From contig CACZTC010000004.1 in the NCBI GenBank assembly GCA_902784015.1, forward strand, positions 1-5,440: a DNA stretch of 5,440 nt. The letters are read 5' to 3'. The position numbers and the translations under genes were made by a program. Origin of the DNA: an uncultured Erysipelotrichaceae bacterium (lineage in GTDB: Bacteria > Bacillota_I > Bacilli_A > Erysipelotrichales > Erysipelotrichaceae). Shown here one piece after another: positions 1-5,440 of this stretch. Below the pieces are notes generated by a model. The model searched no databases. It was not told the origin of the DNA and saw only the letters and a list, made by a program, of their open reading frames with translations. Numbering within the stretch: position 1 is the stretch's first letter; each line of letters begins with the position of its first letter.

Positions 1-245
1 AATTAAGAGAGAAATGTATTAATTTAGGCTTTAAGAAGCATATTACGCCTCACAAATTAAGACATAGCTACGCAACACATATGTTAGTAAATGGCGCAGA
101 TTTGCGCTCTATTCAAGAAATGCTGGGACATTCTAATATATCAACTACTGAGATATATACACATGTCCAAAATAAACAACTATTTGATGCTTATAATAAA
201 TTCTTTCCAGATATCGATGATGATATAGAAACGGGTAAAAAGTAA
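1..245 (+). CDS. xerD: Tyrosine site-specific recombinase, XerD/XerC type (C-terminal part only)
   Basis: This is the end of a gene that begins left of the window; the frame reads from base 3 to a TAA at 243-245, giving 80 visible residues. Xer recombinases resolve chromosome dimers by cutting and rejoining DNA at dif through a tyrosine nucleophile. The catalytic C-terminal motifs are visible: the HxLRH box (His at 51-53, Arg at 60-62), the LGH box (His at 129-131) and the nucleophile in IYTHV (Tyr at 156-158). The stretch from LRHSYATHM to IYTHV closely follows bacterial XerD/XerC as I remember them. The tail after the nucleophile ends in an acidic run (DIDDDIE) where many XerD proteins end shortly after a His-Pro. 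The first catalytic Arg, the Lys and the core-binding domain lie outside the window, so a XerC, XerD or phage-integrase identity cannot be separated; xerD is the best guess. The next gene starts two bases after the stop. Confidence 0.85.
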   Translation, partial: LREKCINLGFKKHITPHKLRHSYATHMLVNGADLRSIQEMLGHSNISTTEIYTHVQNKQLFDAYNKFFPDIDDDIETGKK

Positions 246-247
246 AT

Positions 248-1543
248 ATGGAAAAAACAACGTCAAAAAAAAATACATTAGATCGTTATAATTCTGATGA
301 AAAATATAGTAAATTATTTCTAGATTATCTTAATGAGTGGCAAAACTTTGGTGATAATGGAAAAGAGCCAAGTAGTGCAGATAATGATTTAAGATATTCT
401 CTTAATCTGCAAGCAAAGCGTTTAGAAGAAAATGATTTAATTAAGAAGGTAGATATTTCAATCGAAGATGGTCCAACTGATTTATCAAAAGTTGAATCAT
501 TTATAAAAGTTAATAATCTACATATGATTAGTGGAAAATCTAAAACATCTTATCTAAAGAAAGATACTTCCAAAGTCATTGGTAATAAAAAAGAATATAT
601 AAACTTATATGAAACAATTATAAAAGCACCAAAGAATCAAGAATCTATCGCTAATATGGATTATAGTTGTCCAAGTTGTGGTGGTGTATCTAAAGTAGGT
701 GAACTGATTGAAGGCTGTCCTTATTGTAAAACTAGATTTATTATGGATGAACTATATCCTAAAGTACATAATTCATACACAATAAAAGATGTACCTCACG
801 GCAAAAATTTAACAATAGAATTACTAAAAACTATGATACCTACAGGTATTATATTTGCGATATTAACAGGAATAAAGAGGTATCCAGAATTAGCAAATAC
901 TGAAATATCTTTAATTGGTTATATATTTTGGATTATCTTTAGTGGCGTATTATTAGGTGTTATTTTAGGATATTTTTTATTTGCGATAAAAATGTTAGGT
1001 ATATTATTCTATAATGCAGCTAAATCAATACCATTATTATTTGGCATAGCAGGGGGCAAAAAGAAGATAAATAAGATGTGCAAGCAGTATTTTCCTGATC
1101 TAAATTATGAATATTTTGAGGGAAAAGCAACATCATTACTTAAATGTATATTATTTTCAAAAGATGCTACAGATTTTATCCAATATAAGAATAATTCATT
1201 ACCAGAAGAATATAAAAACATAGTTGATATTTCATATCTAGGCGGTATTGGAGTAGAAGAAATCAAAGAAAATGATATAAATATTGAAATAAAACTAAGA
1301 ATATTCCTAGAGAATACTAGATATGATAATAAGAAAATATTTTTTACAAGAGATATTGCATATATGACTATGGTACATAATAAAAACAATGATATTAACA
1401 AAGAATTTACAATTTCTGCTGTTAAATGTCCAAATTGTGGTGGTAGCTTTAATGCATTAAGAGAAAAGAATTGTATATACTGTAATACGCCATATAAAGC
1501 TGAATTAGATGATTGGTTAGTAACTAATTTAGAACTTAAATAA
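248..1543 (+). CDS. Uncharacterised membrane protein with two zinc ribbons flanking a membrane hairpin (possible Tim44-like region)
   Basis: Function unknown. The 431-residue protein has a charged soluble N-terminal part (1-135), then a CxxC-x12-CxxC ribbon (Cys141, 144, 157, 160). Hydrophobic segments follow at about 192-209 and 220-247, perhaps with a weaker one at 248-268, and then a Lys-rich turn (271-279). A soluble alpha/beta-looking part spans 280-390, and a second ribbon lies near the C terminus (Cys394, 397, 409, 412) before a DDW tail. With two membrane spans both ribbons would face the cytoplasm; this is an inference. The order ribbon, membrane hairpin, YEYFEGK region, ribbon resembles, from memory, uncharacterised clostridial proteins annotated as zinc-ribbon/Tim44-like (NTF2-like fold). 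The Tim44 label is tentative. The ATG at 248 is two bases after the recombinase stop, with only a weak GGG at 233-235 as ribosome binding site, so translation probably depends on the upstream gene. The next in-frame Met (Met93) is too far in. The gene is very AT-rich (about 27% GC in a sampled 60-base line). Confidence 0.85.
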   Translation: MEKTTSKKNTLDRYNSDEKYSKLFLDYLNEWQNFGDNGKEPSSADNDLRYSLNLQAKRLEENDLIKKVDISIEDGPTDLSKVESFIKVNNLHMISGKSKTSYLKKDTSKVIGNKKEYINLYETIIKAPKNQESIANMDYSCPSCGGVSKVGELIEGCPYCKTRFIMDELYPKVHNSYTIKDVPHGKNLTIELLKTMIPTGIIFAILTGIKRYPELANTEISLIGYIFWIIFSGVLLGVILGYFLFAIKMLGILFYNAAKSIPLLFGIAGGKKKINKMCKQYFPDLNYEYFEGKATSLLKCILFSKDATDFIQYKNNSLPEEYKNIVDISYLGGIGVEEIKENDINIEIKLRIFLENTRYDNKKIFFTRDIAYMTMVHNKNNDINKEFTISAVKCPNCGGSFNALREKNCIYCNTPYKAELDDWLVTNLELK

Positions 1544-1637
1544 ATTAGCTAATCTTATAGCTTTTAGGGGAAATCTATAACATAGTTAAACAAGTATGTT
1601 TTGATATATAAATAAATCGTATAACATACATTATGCG

Positions 1638-1680
1638 AAGTAATATATATAAAAGAGCCATATACTACTTTTCTTTATAT
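1638..1680 (+). terminator. Possible weak hairpin terminator after the zinc-ribbon gene
   Basis: AAGTAATATAT (1638-1648) can pair with ATATACTACTT (1660-1670), with one A-C mismatch. A T-rich run (CTTTTCTTT) follows, lying where a terminator for the plus-strand pair would be expected. The same left arm can instead pair, with a bulge, with TTTATATATACTT further on (1674-1686). The stem is almost all A-T pairs, so it may be composition only. Confidence 0.3.
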
Positions 1681-1709
1681 ATACTTATTTCTTTACTTTT
1701 ATATATTAA

Positions 1710-1753
1710 AAAGATAAATTCTTAAATAATAGAATTTATCTTTATTTTTTATT
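1710..1753 (+). terminator. Intrinsic terminator for the plus-strand genes
   Basis: A perfect 13-base inverted repeat, AAAGATAAATTCT (1710-1722) and AGAATTTATCTTT (1731-1743), encloses an 8-base loop. A T-rich stretch (ATTTTTTATT, 1744-1753) follows. The stem has only two G-C pairs and so is not strong, but its perfect match, loop size and trailing T-run fit a rho-independent terminator for the recombinase and zinc-ribbon genes. On the minus strand no T-run follows the stem, so it should act mainly in the plus direction. Confidence 0.6.
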
Positions 1754-1756
1754 GAT

Positions 1757-1791
1757 AAAAAAAGTAGAATTAATGATTTAACTCTACTTTT
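1757..1791 (-). terminator. Intrinsic terminator of hup
   Basis: Read on the minus strand, the sequence begins 7 bases after the hup stop. Its stem is AAAAGTAGA, then G, then TTAA, with a four-base loop (ATCA) and the matching arm TTAA, T, TCTACTTTT. That makes 14 pairs including one G-U wobble. The arm runs into a seven-T tract (1757-1763 as A on the plus strand). This is a classic rho-independent terminator closing the minus-strand block. Confidence 0.85.
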
Positions 1792-1798
1792 ATCTTAT

Positions 1799-2083
1799 TT
1801 ACTTAACTAAGTCTTTTAGAGCTTTGCTTGCTTTGAATTTAGGAGATTTACTAGCAGCTATTTTTAACTTTTCACCAGTAGCAGGATTAATTCCTTCTCT
1901 AGCAGCTCTTTCTTTTACTTCAAATTTGCCAAATCCAGCAATATCAACTCTACCACCAGCTTTTAATGTATTAGCTACTGTATCAAATACTACGTCTAAT
2001 GCATCACTTGCAGCTTTCTTAGATAAATCACATTTTTCAGCTAAAACTTCAGCTAAAGCTTTCTTATTTAGTACATCACTCAT
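1799..2083 (-). CDS. hup: Histone-like DNA-binding protein HU
   Basis: HU is a small basic dimeric protein that binds DNA with little sequence preference, bends it and organises the nucleoid. The 94-residue length is normal for the family. The N-terminal helices contain LSKKAASDALDVVFDTV (20-36), followed by the GFGKFEVKERAAR strand and turn (50-62). The beta-arm tip has the Asn-Pro pair (N66-P67), whose proline intercalates into DNA in known HU structures, and the end is basic (ALKDLVK). Compared with Bacillus HU as I recall it, the Arg just before Asn-Pro is Ile65 and an arm Arg is Lys57; I believe such changes occur in other HU proteins. There are about four extra residues at the N terminus. 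The start is supported by a strong GGAGGTG (2091-2097) at good spacing. It lies 42 bases after nrnA and ends at a strong terminator, so it could be transcribed with the operon, alone, or both. Confidence 0.96.
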   Translation of the reverse strand: MSDVLNKKALAEVLAEKCDLSKKAASDALDVVFDTVANTLKAGGRVDIAGFGKFEVKERAAREGINPATGEKLKIAASKSPKFKASKALKDLVK

Positions 2084-2107
2084 ATTCTTACACCTCCATA
2101 TATGATT

Positions 2108-2126
2108 AATACTACGACAATACTAC
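2108..2126. repeat. Short tandem-like direct repeat upstream of hup
   Basis: AATACTAC occurs at 2108-2115 and again at 2119-2126, separated by GAC, giving an 11-base period close to one turn of DNA. It fills the nrnA-hup gap and overlaps a possible hup -10 box and the first base of the nrnA stop codon. It might be a pair of regulator half-sites, or chance in AT-rich DNA. Confidence 0.4.
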
Positions 2127-2148
2127 TATAATTCATTTTTAGATTCAA
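2120..2148 (-). promoter_or_regulatory. Possible hup promoter
   Basis: On the minus strand TTGAAT (2143-2148) and TAGTAT (2120-2125) are separated by 17 bases, matching the sigma-A -35 and -10 boxes at four or five of six positions each. Transcription would start near 2113, giving a leader of about 30 bases that includes the hup ribosome binding site. The -35 lies inside the end of nrnA. In such AT-rich DNA chance matches are common, so support is modest. Confidence 0.35.
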
Positions 2149-3082
2149 TATAATCACTAGCCAGTTCTGCTAGCTCATCTATAAGGCTTTCAACTTCAGA
2201 TCTTGTTAATTTATTCACACCTGAAGCATTCTTATGGCCACCGCCATGATATTTATTTGCTAATTCATTTACTGCGACATGTTTAGACCTTAACGAACCT
2301 TTATAAGTACCATCAATTTCTGTAAATAAAGCCCAAATTTCAAAATCTTTGACATTTCCCATGACATCTACATGATCTCTAGCCACATTTGGGCTTATAT
2401 TAAGCATTTTAAGCTCATTATCGTCTAAAACTATATATGCTAGTCCTTTATTGTTATATACGACTTTTGACCTCATTTTGGTCAAAAATTCATATGTTTT
2501 TAAAGAATTATCGAATAGTTCTCTATTTAATTCAGGAATATCTATATCAAAAGTAGCTAAATAATGAGCTGCATCTAAGGTATTTGCTTTAGTACTAGTC
2601 GTTTTAAATTGAATAGTATCAGTCAATATACCTTTATATAAGTATTCAGCAGTTGTCTTAGTCATATTCTTGTCTTTAAAATACCTAATAAAATCTGTGA
2701 TAATTTCACAACTTGCAGCTGCTTCATCATCTACATATACTAAATCACCAAATGGTTCTAAATTAGGATGATGATCTATCTTAATGATATATTTACCTAA
2801 ACTAAATCTTTTATCATCAATTCTTCTTGTATCAGATGTATCAGTGACAATAACTAAACTATTTTTAATTTCTTCATCAGTAACAATATCTAATTCTGGC
2901 CAATAACCTTGATCGCATTCTTCTGTTCCACAAAATAAAACTTTTTTGTTTGGATAATTATCTTTAATCCAATTACCCAAACCAAAACTAGAACCATGAG
3001 CATCACAATCTGGATGCTCATGGTGAAATAATGTTATTGAATCATATTCTTCAATTTTGCTTAAGATATCATCAAATATCAT
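2126..3082 (-). CDS. nrnA: DHH-family phosphoesterase, NrnA-like nanoRNase / pAp phosphatase
   Basis: Proteins of this family use two manganese ions to degrade 2-5 nucleotide RNAs and, in many cases, to dephosphorylate 3'-phosphoadenosine 5'-phosphate in the cytoplasm. The 318-residue length is typical. Visible motifs in order are HPDCDAHGS (23-31, metal ligands Asp25 and Asp27), the VTDTSDTRR strand (79-87, Asp81), the DHH signature (103-105), GILTDT (151-156, Asp155) and the DHHA1 substrate-binding box GGGHKNASG (280-288). All expected catalytic residues are present, so it should be active. The start ATG shares one base with the ackA stop (TAATG), with an AGGT at 3088-3091 as a modest ribosome binding site, so translation is probably coupled to ackA. 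Which of the two activities dominates cannot be told from sequence; related DHH enzymes acting on cyclic-dinucleotide products usually carry extra domains absent here. Confidence 0.93.
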   Translation of the reverse strand: MIFDDILSKIEEYDSITLFHHEHPDCDAHGSSFGLGNWIKDNYPNKKVLFCGTEECDQGYWPELDIVTDEEIKNSLVIVTDTSDTRRIDDKRFSLGKYIIKIDHHPNLEPFGDLVYVDDEAAASCEIITDFIRYFKDKNMTKTTAEYLYKGILTDTIQFKTTSTKANTLDAAHYLATFDIDIPELNRELFDNSLKTYEFLTKMRSKVVYNNKGLAYIVLDDNELKMLNISPNVARDHVDVMGNVKDFEIWALFTEIDGTYKGSLRSKHVAVNELANKYHGGGHKNASGVNKLTRSEVESLIDELAELASDYIESKNEL

Positions 3083-4278
3083 TAAATACCTAACAATCTA
3101 ACAGTATCTCTAGCGATTACTAATTCTTCATTTGTTGGAATTACATATACAGCAATCTTTGAATCTGGTTTCGAAATTAAGCATTCTTTACCATGGATAG
3201 TTTTATTTAATTCATAGTCAATACTTAAGCCCATGCCCTCTTCAAGATGTTTTAAGATTCTTTCTCTTGTGTCGGCATCATTTTCACCTAAGCCAGCTGT
3301 AAATACCATTGCATCTACATGACCTAATTGCATATAGTAACCACCAACAACATTTACAACTCTATTTGTATATAAGTTAACAGTTAAAATTGCACGATCA
3401 TTATTTTCATTAACTGCTGCTTGAATATCTCTAGCATCACTACTAATGCCAGAAACACCTAACATACCACTTCTCTTATTTAAGAATGTATCCATTTCAT
3501 CTGGTGTACATTGTAATTTCTTCATCATATAGAAAACTACTGTAGGATCAATATCACCACTACGTGTTCCCATCATAATACCACCTAGAGGTGTTAAACC
3601 CATTGAAGTATTGATTACTTTACCATTTTCAATGGCAGAAATAGAAGCACCATTACCTAAATGACATGTAATCATATTTAAGCTTTCTACTGGTTTTTCC
3701 ATAATTTCTGCTACACGTCTATTTACATACCAGTGGCTTGTACCATGAGCACCATATCTTCTAATTTTATATTGTGTATACCAATCATATGGTACTGGGA
3801 ATAAATAAGATTCAGCTGTCATTGTTTGATGGAAAGCTGTATCAAACACAAACACATGACCAATCTCTGGTAAAGCTTCTTTAAATGCTTTATAGCATAC
3901 TAAATGTGCTGGATTATGTAATGGCGCAAGTTCACAAAGTTCATCAACTTTATTAACTACATCTTCATCCACAACTACAGATTCACTGAAATATGCACCA
4001 CCTTGAACGATTCTATGGCCTGCACCTTTAATTTCTGCTAAATCCTTAACAATACCTTTTTCTGTTAATTTTTCTAATAATAAATCTACTGCTACTTTAT
4101 GATTAGGAATTGGTAGTTCAATAGTTTCTTTTTCACCATTAAATTTTATAGTGAAAGCTCCCATATCTAGTCCAATTCTTTCAGCTTGACCACTAGTTAA
4201 AACTTCTTCACTAGGCATATCAAACAATTGAAACTTTAAAGATGATGACCCTGAATTAACCGATATAACTTTGCTCAT
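3082..4278 (-). CDS. ackA: Acetate kinase
   Basis: Acetate kinase converts acetyl phosphate and ADP to acetate and ATP, giving fermentative bacteria ATP by substrate-level phosphorylation. It usually works with phosphotransacetylase, which is not seen here. The 398-residue length is standard. Family landmarks are present: VNSGSSSLKF (7-16, Asn8), GHRIVQGG (87-94, Arg89), FDTAFH (145-150, Asp146), GAHGTSH (176-182, His178), HLGNGAS (206-212), GTRSGD (237-242, Arg239) and PTNEE (381-385, Glu384). These match the known substrate and catalytic positions, so the enzyme looks intact. The Gln after RIV replaces a residue that varies among homologues. The start overlaps the ylxM stop as ATGA and has a strong ribosome binding site inside ylxM. 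The visible GC is higher than in the plus-strand zinc-ribbon gene, which suits a well-expressed core gene. Confidence 0.98.
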   Translation of the reverse strand: MSKVISVNSGSSSLKFQLFDMPSEEVLTSGQAERIGLDMGAFTIKFNGEKETIELPIPNHKVAVDLLLEKLTEKGIVKDLAEIKGAGHRIVQGGAYFSESVVVDEDVVNKVDELCELAPLHNPAHLVCYKAFKEALPEIGHVFVFDTAFHQTMTAESYLFPVPYDWYTQYKIRRYGAHGTSHWYVNRRVAEIMEKPVESLNMITCHLGNGASISAIENGKVINTSMGLTPLGGIMMGTRSGDIDPTVVFYMMKKLQCTPDEMDTFLNKRSGMLGVSGISSDARDIQAAVNENNDRAILTVNLYTNRVVNVVGGYYMQLGHVDAMVFTAGLGENDADTRERILKHLEEGMGLSIDYELNKTIHGKECLISKPDSKIAVYVIPTNEELVIARDTVRLLGI

Positions 4279-4601
4279 AATTTTCCTCCCTTATCGATTT
4301 TTAAGCATTTCTTTATTAAATATAGCATATCTTCATCTGCTATTTTAATCATTTGACTATATATATCATTTCGTTTTTTATTATTCTTGTATAAATGAAG
4401 TTTATTCTCATAATCTTCCATTTCTTCACTTGCTCTTTTAATCATGTCATGAATCGCAGATCTAGAAATACCTTCATTTTCTGCTATTTCTTGAAGTGAT
4501 AAATCATGTCTAAAATATAAATCACATATATTTTTTTGTTTATCCGTTAATAAAGTTTCATAAAAATCCAAAAGATTATTAAAGTATAATTTATCTCTCA
4601 T
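4275..4601 (-). CDS. ylxM: YlxM-like helix-turn-helix protein (UPF0122), SRP accessory factor
   Basis: YlxM proteins are small DNA/RNA-binding-like proteins normally encoded next to ffh. Work in Streptococcus mutans linked YlxM to the RNA and GTPase activity of the signal recognition particle. The 108-residue protein has the family opening LLDFYETLLTDKQKNICDLY (10-29). A sigma-region-4-like helix-turn-helix follows (about 34-61, LSLQEIAENEGISRSAIHDM), then a charged helix with KLHLYKNNKK. The ATG at 4601 lies inside the ftsY end (11-base overlap) and is served by GAGGG (4610-4614) eight bases upstream. The TGA stop overlaps the ackA start. The context is half canonical: ftsY precedes it, but ackA rather than ffh follows. 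If TGA were read as Trp the frame would run on into ackA, which argues for the standard code. Confidence 0.9.
   Translation of the reverse strand: MRDKLYFNNLLDFYETLLTDKQKNICDLYFRHDLSLQEIAENEGISRSAIHDMIKRASEEMEDYENKLHLYKNNKKRNDIYSQMIKIADEDMLYLIKKCLKIDKGGKL
4285..4290 (-). promoter_or_regulatory. ackA ribosome binding site embedded in the ylxM 3' end
   Basis: GGGAGG on the minus strand sits six bases before the ackA ATG. It is at the same time the coding sequence for the Lys-Gly-Gly near the YlxM C terminus. With the ATGA overlap, it allows both termination-reinitiation and independent strong initiation of ackA, which would let ackA be made in larger amounts than YlxM from one mRNA. Confidence 0.8.
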
Positions 4602-5440
4602 TATCTAATCCCTCAGAAATACTATATAAATAACTATCTAAGTCAAATGGCCTTAAGTCTTCTTCATGTTCACCTAAGCCAATATATAGCACAGGAAGAT
4701 GTAATTTTTGTTTAATAGATAAGACAATACCACCTTTAGCAGTACCATCCATCTTTGTTAAGATTATGCCTGTCAAATTAGTTGCATCTCTAAATACTTC
4801 TGCTTGATTTAACCCATTTTGTCCAGTTGTAGCATCAAGAATTAACCATGTATTATGAGGTGCCCCTTCTATTTCTTTAGCACTTACCCTATTCATCTTT
4901 GATAATTCATTCATAAGATGACTCTTATTTTGAAGTCTACCTGCTGTATCACATAATAAAATATCTATATTGTTTTCTTTGGCATATCTACAACCATCCA
5001 CAATAGCAGCACTAGGATCACCATTTTCTCTACCCAAAATACAATGAATACCTAATTTATCTGCCCATTTAGCTAATTGATCAATAGCTCCTGCTCTAAA
5101 TGTATCGGCCGCAACTAAAGCAACACTCTTGCCTTGTTTTAGATACATATTAGTTAATTTAGCAGCAGTCGTAGTTTTACCACTACCATTAACGCCTTCA
5201 AGTAGTATTACAGTTGGTCCATTATCATTAAAACTTATTTCAGTATCTGGATATTCTTCATATACTTCTTTCATGATTTCAATTAAGAAGTTCATAGCCC
5301 AATGAAAAGAAATTGAAGGATATTCTTTAGCTTTATTCTTTAATTTTTCACAGATTAAATCAGCTGTTTCAATACCGACATCACTTTCCAAAAGAATGAT
5401 TGTTAATTGTTCTAAAAAATCATCATCAATACCATTAAAA
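4591..5440 (-). CDS. ftsY: Signal recognition particle receptor GTPase FtsY (N-terminal end outside window)
   Basis: FtsY docks SRP-ribosome complexes at the membrane through paired GTP hydrolysis with Ffh. The frame stays open to the right edge, giving 282 visible residues counted from the Phe at 5437-5439. The N-domain part reads FNGIDDDFLEQLTIILLES followed by DVGIET. Then come the P-loop GVNGSGKTTT (82-91), DTFRAGAIDQ (112-121), DTAGR (164-168), DATTGQN (202-208), TKMDGTAKGG (228-237) and the closing GLGE with DLRPFD (254-266). DTFRA rather than DTYRPAA, and no Met-rich M domain after the GTPase, point to FtsY instead of Ffh. A TTG at 5389-5391 could be taken as a start, but it encodes a Leu inside the conserved N-domain helix, so the true start lies beyond the window. 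Whether an acidic A domain exists cannot be seen. The stop lies inside ylxM. Confidence 0.96.
   Translation of the reverse strand, partial: FNGIDDDFLEQLTIILLESDVGIETADLICEKLKNKAKEYPSISFHWAMNFLIEIMKEVYEEYPDTEISFNDNGPTVILLEGVNGSGKTTTAAKLTNMYLKQGKSVALVAADTFRAGAIDQLAKWADKLGIHCILGRENGDPSAAIVDGCRYAKENNIDILLCDTAGRLQNKSHLMNELSKMNRVSAKEIEGAPHNTWLILDATTGQNGLNQAEVFRDATNLTGIILTKMDGTAKGGIVLSIKQKLHLPVLYIGLGEHEEDLRPFDLDSYLYSISEGLDNER

Noticed and set aside
1..245. Integrase of a prophage or genomic island with an attachment site
   Set aside because: The C terminus fits housekeeping XerD/XerC best, and no repeats, tRNA gene or phage genes accompany it. Only the end of the gene is visible, so this is not excluded completely.
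1105..1401. 98-residue open frame on the minus strand
   Set aside because: It lies fully antisense to the zinc-ribbon membrane protein, has a low-complexity Ile/Ser/Leu-rich product and no ribosome binding site; it is a shadow frame.
1594..1629. GTATGTT / AACATAC inverted repeat as a terminator or operator
   Set aside because: Only seven paired bases with a 22-base loop and no following T-run; expected by chance in such AT-rich sequence.
1824..2105. 93-residue open frame on the plus strand
   Set aside because: It is antisense to the clear hup gene, and its Ala/Leu/Ser-rich product simply reflects hup codons read backwards.
4275..4278. Mycoplasma-type code with TGA as Trp
   Set aside because: TGA ends ylxM exactly at the ackA start, and Trp residues I checked use TGG; reading through would fuse ylxM into an unrelated frame of ackA.
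5389..5391. TTG start codon for ftsY
   Set aside because: Conserved FtsY sequence continues in frame upstream to the window edge, so this codon is an internal Leu.

Overview
The window looks like a piece of a low-GC Gram-positive chromosome (Bacillota, possibly Erysipelotrichia-like or a Mollicutes-related gut lineage). This rests on the strongly AT-rich DNA, good GGAGG-type ribosome binding sites, tight gene packing and the ftsY-ylxM pair. TGA ends ylxM and TGG encodes Trp, so the standard code fits better than the Mycoplasma code. The placement is inferred from style and protein similarity recalled from memory; no database search was possible.

Layout. Two gene blocks converge on an AT-rich intergenic region at 1544-1798. 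The plus-strand block holds the C-terminal end of a Xer-type tyrosine recombinase (1-245). Two bases later comes an uncharacterised 431-residue membrane protein with two four-cysteine zinc ribbons (248-1543). The minus-strand block, read from right to left, is ftsY (cut by the right edge), ylxM, ackA, nrnA and hup. The first four overlap at every junction (11, 4 and 1 bases) and must be cotranscribed. hup follows nrnA after 42 bases, possibly with its own promoter, and ends at a clear intrinsic terminator (1757-1791).

How the genes work together. FtsY and YlxM belong to membrane protein targeting by the signal recognition particle (SRP). AckA makes ATP from acetyl phosphate, NrnA degrades nanoRNAs and 3'-phosphoadenosine 5'-phosphate, and HU compacts DNA. 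These are housekeeping functions linked by growth rather than by one pathway. The notable departure is that ylxM is followed directly by ackA instead of the usual ffh.

Most of the window is ordinary core genome. The least understood part is the zinc-ribbon membrane protein next to the recombinase. I see no CRISPR array, RNA gene, insertion sequence or convincing new defence or mobile system. The suggested FtsY start at 5391 is not a true start: the reading frame stays open to the window edge and encodes conserved FtsY residues.
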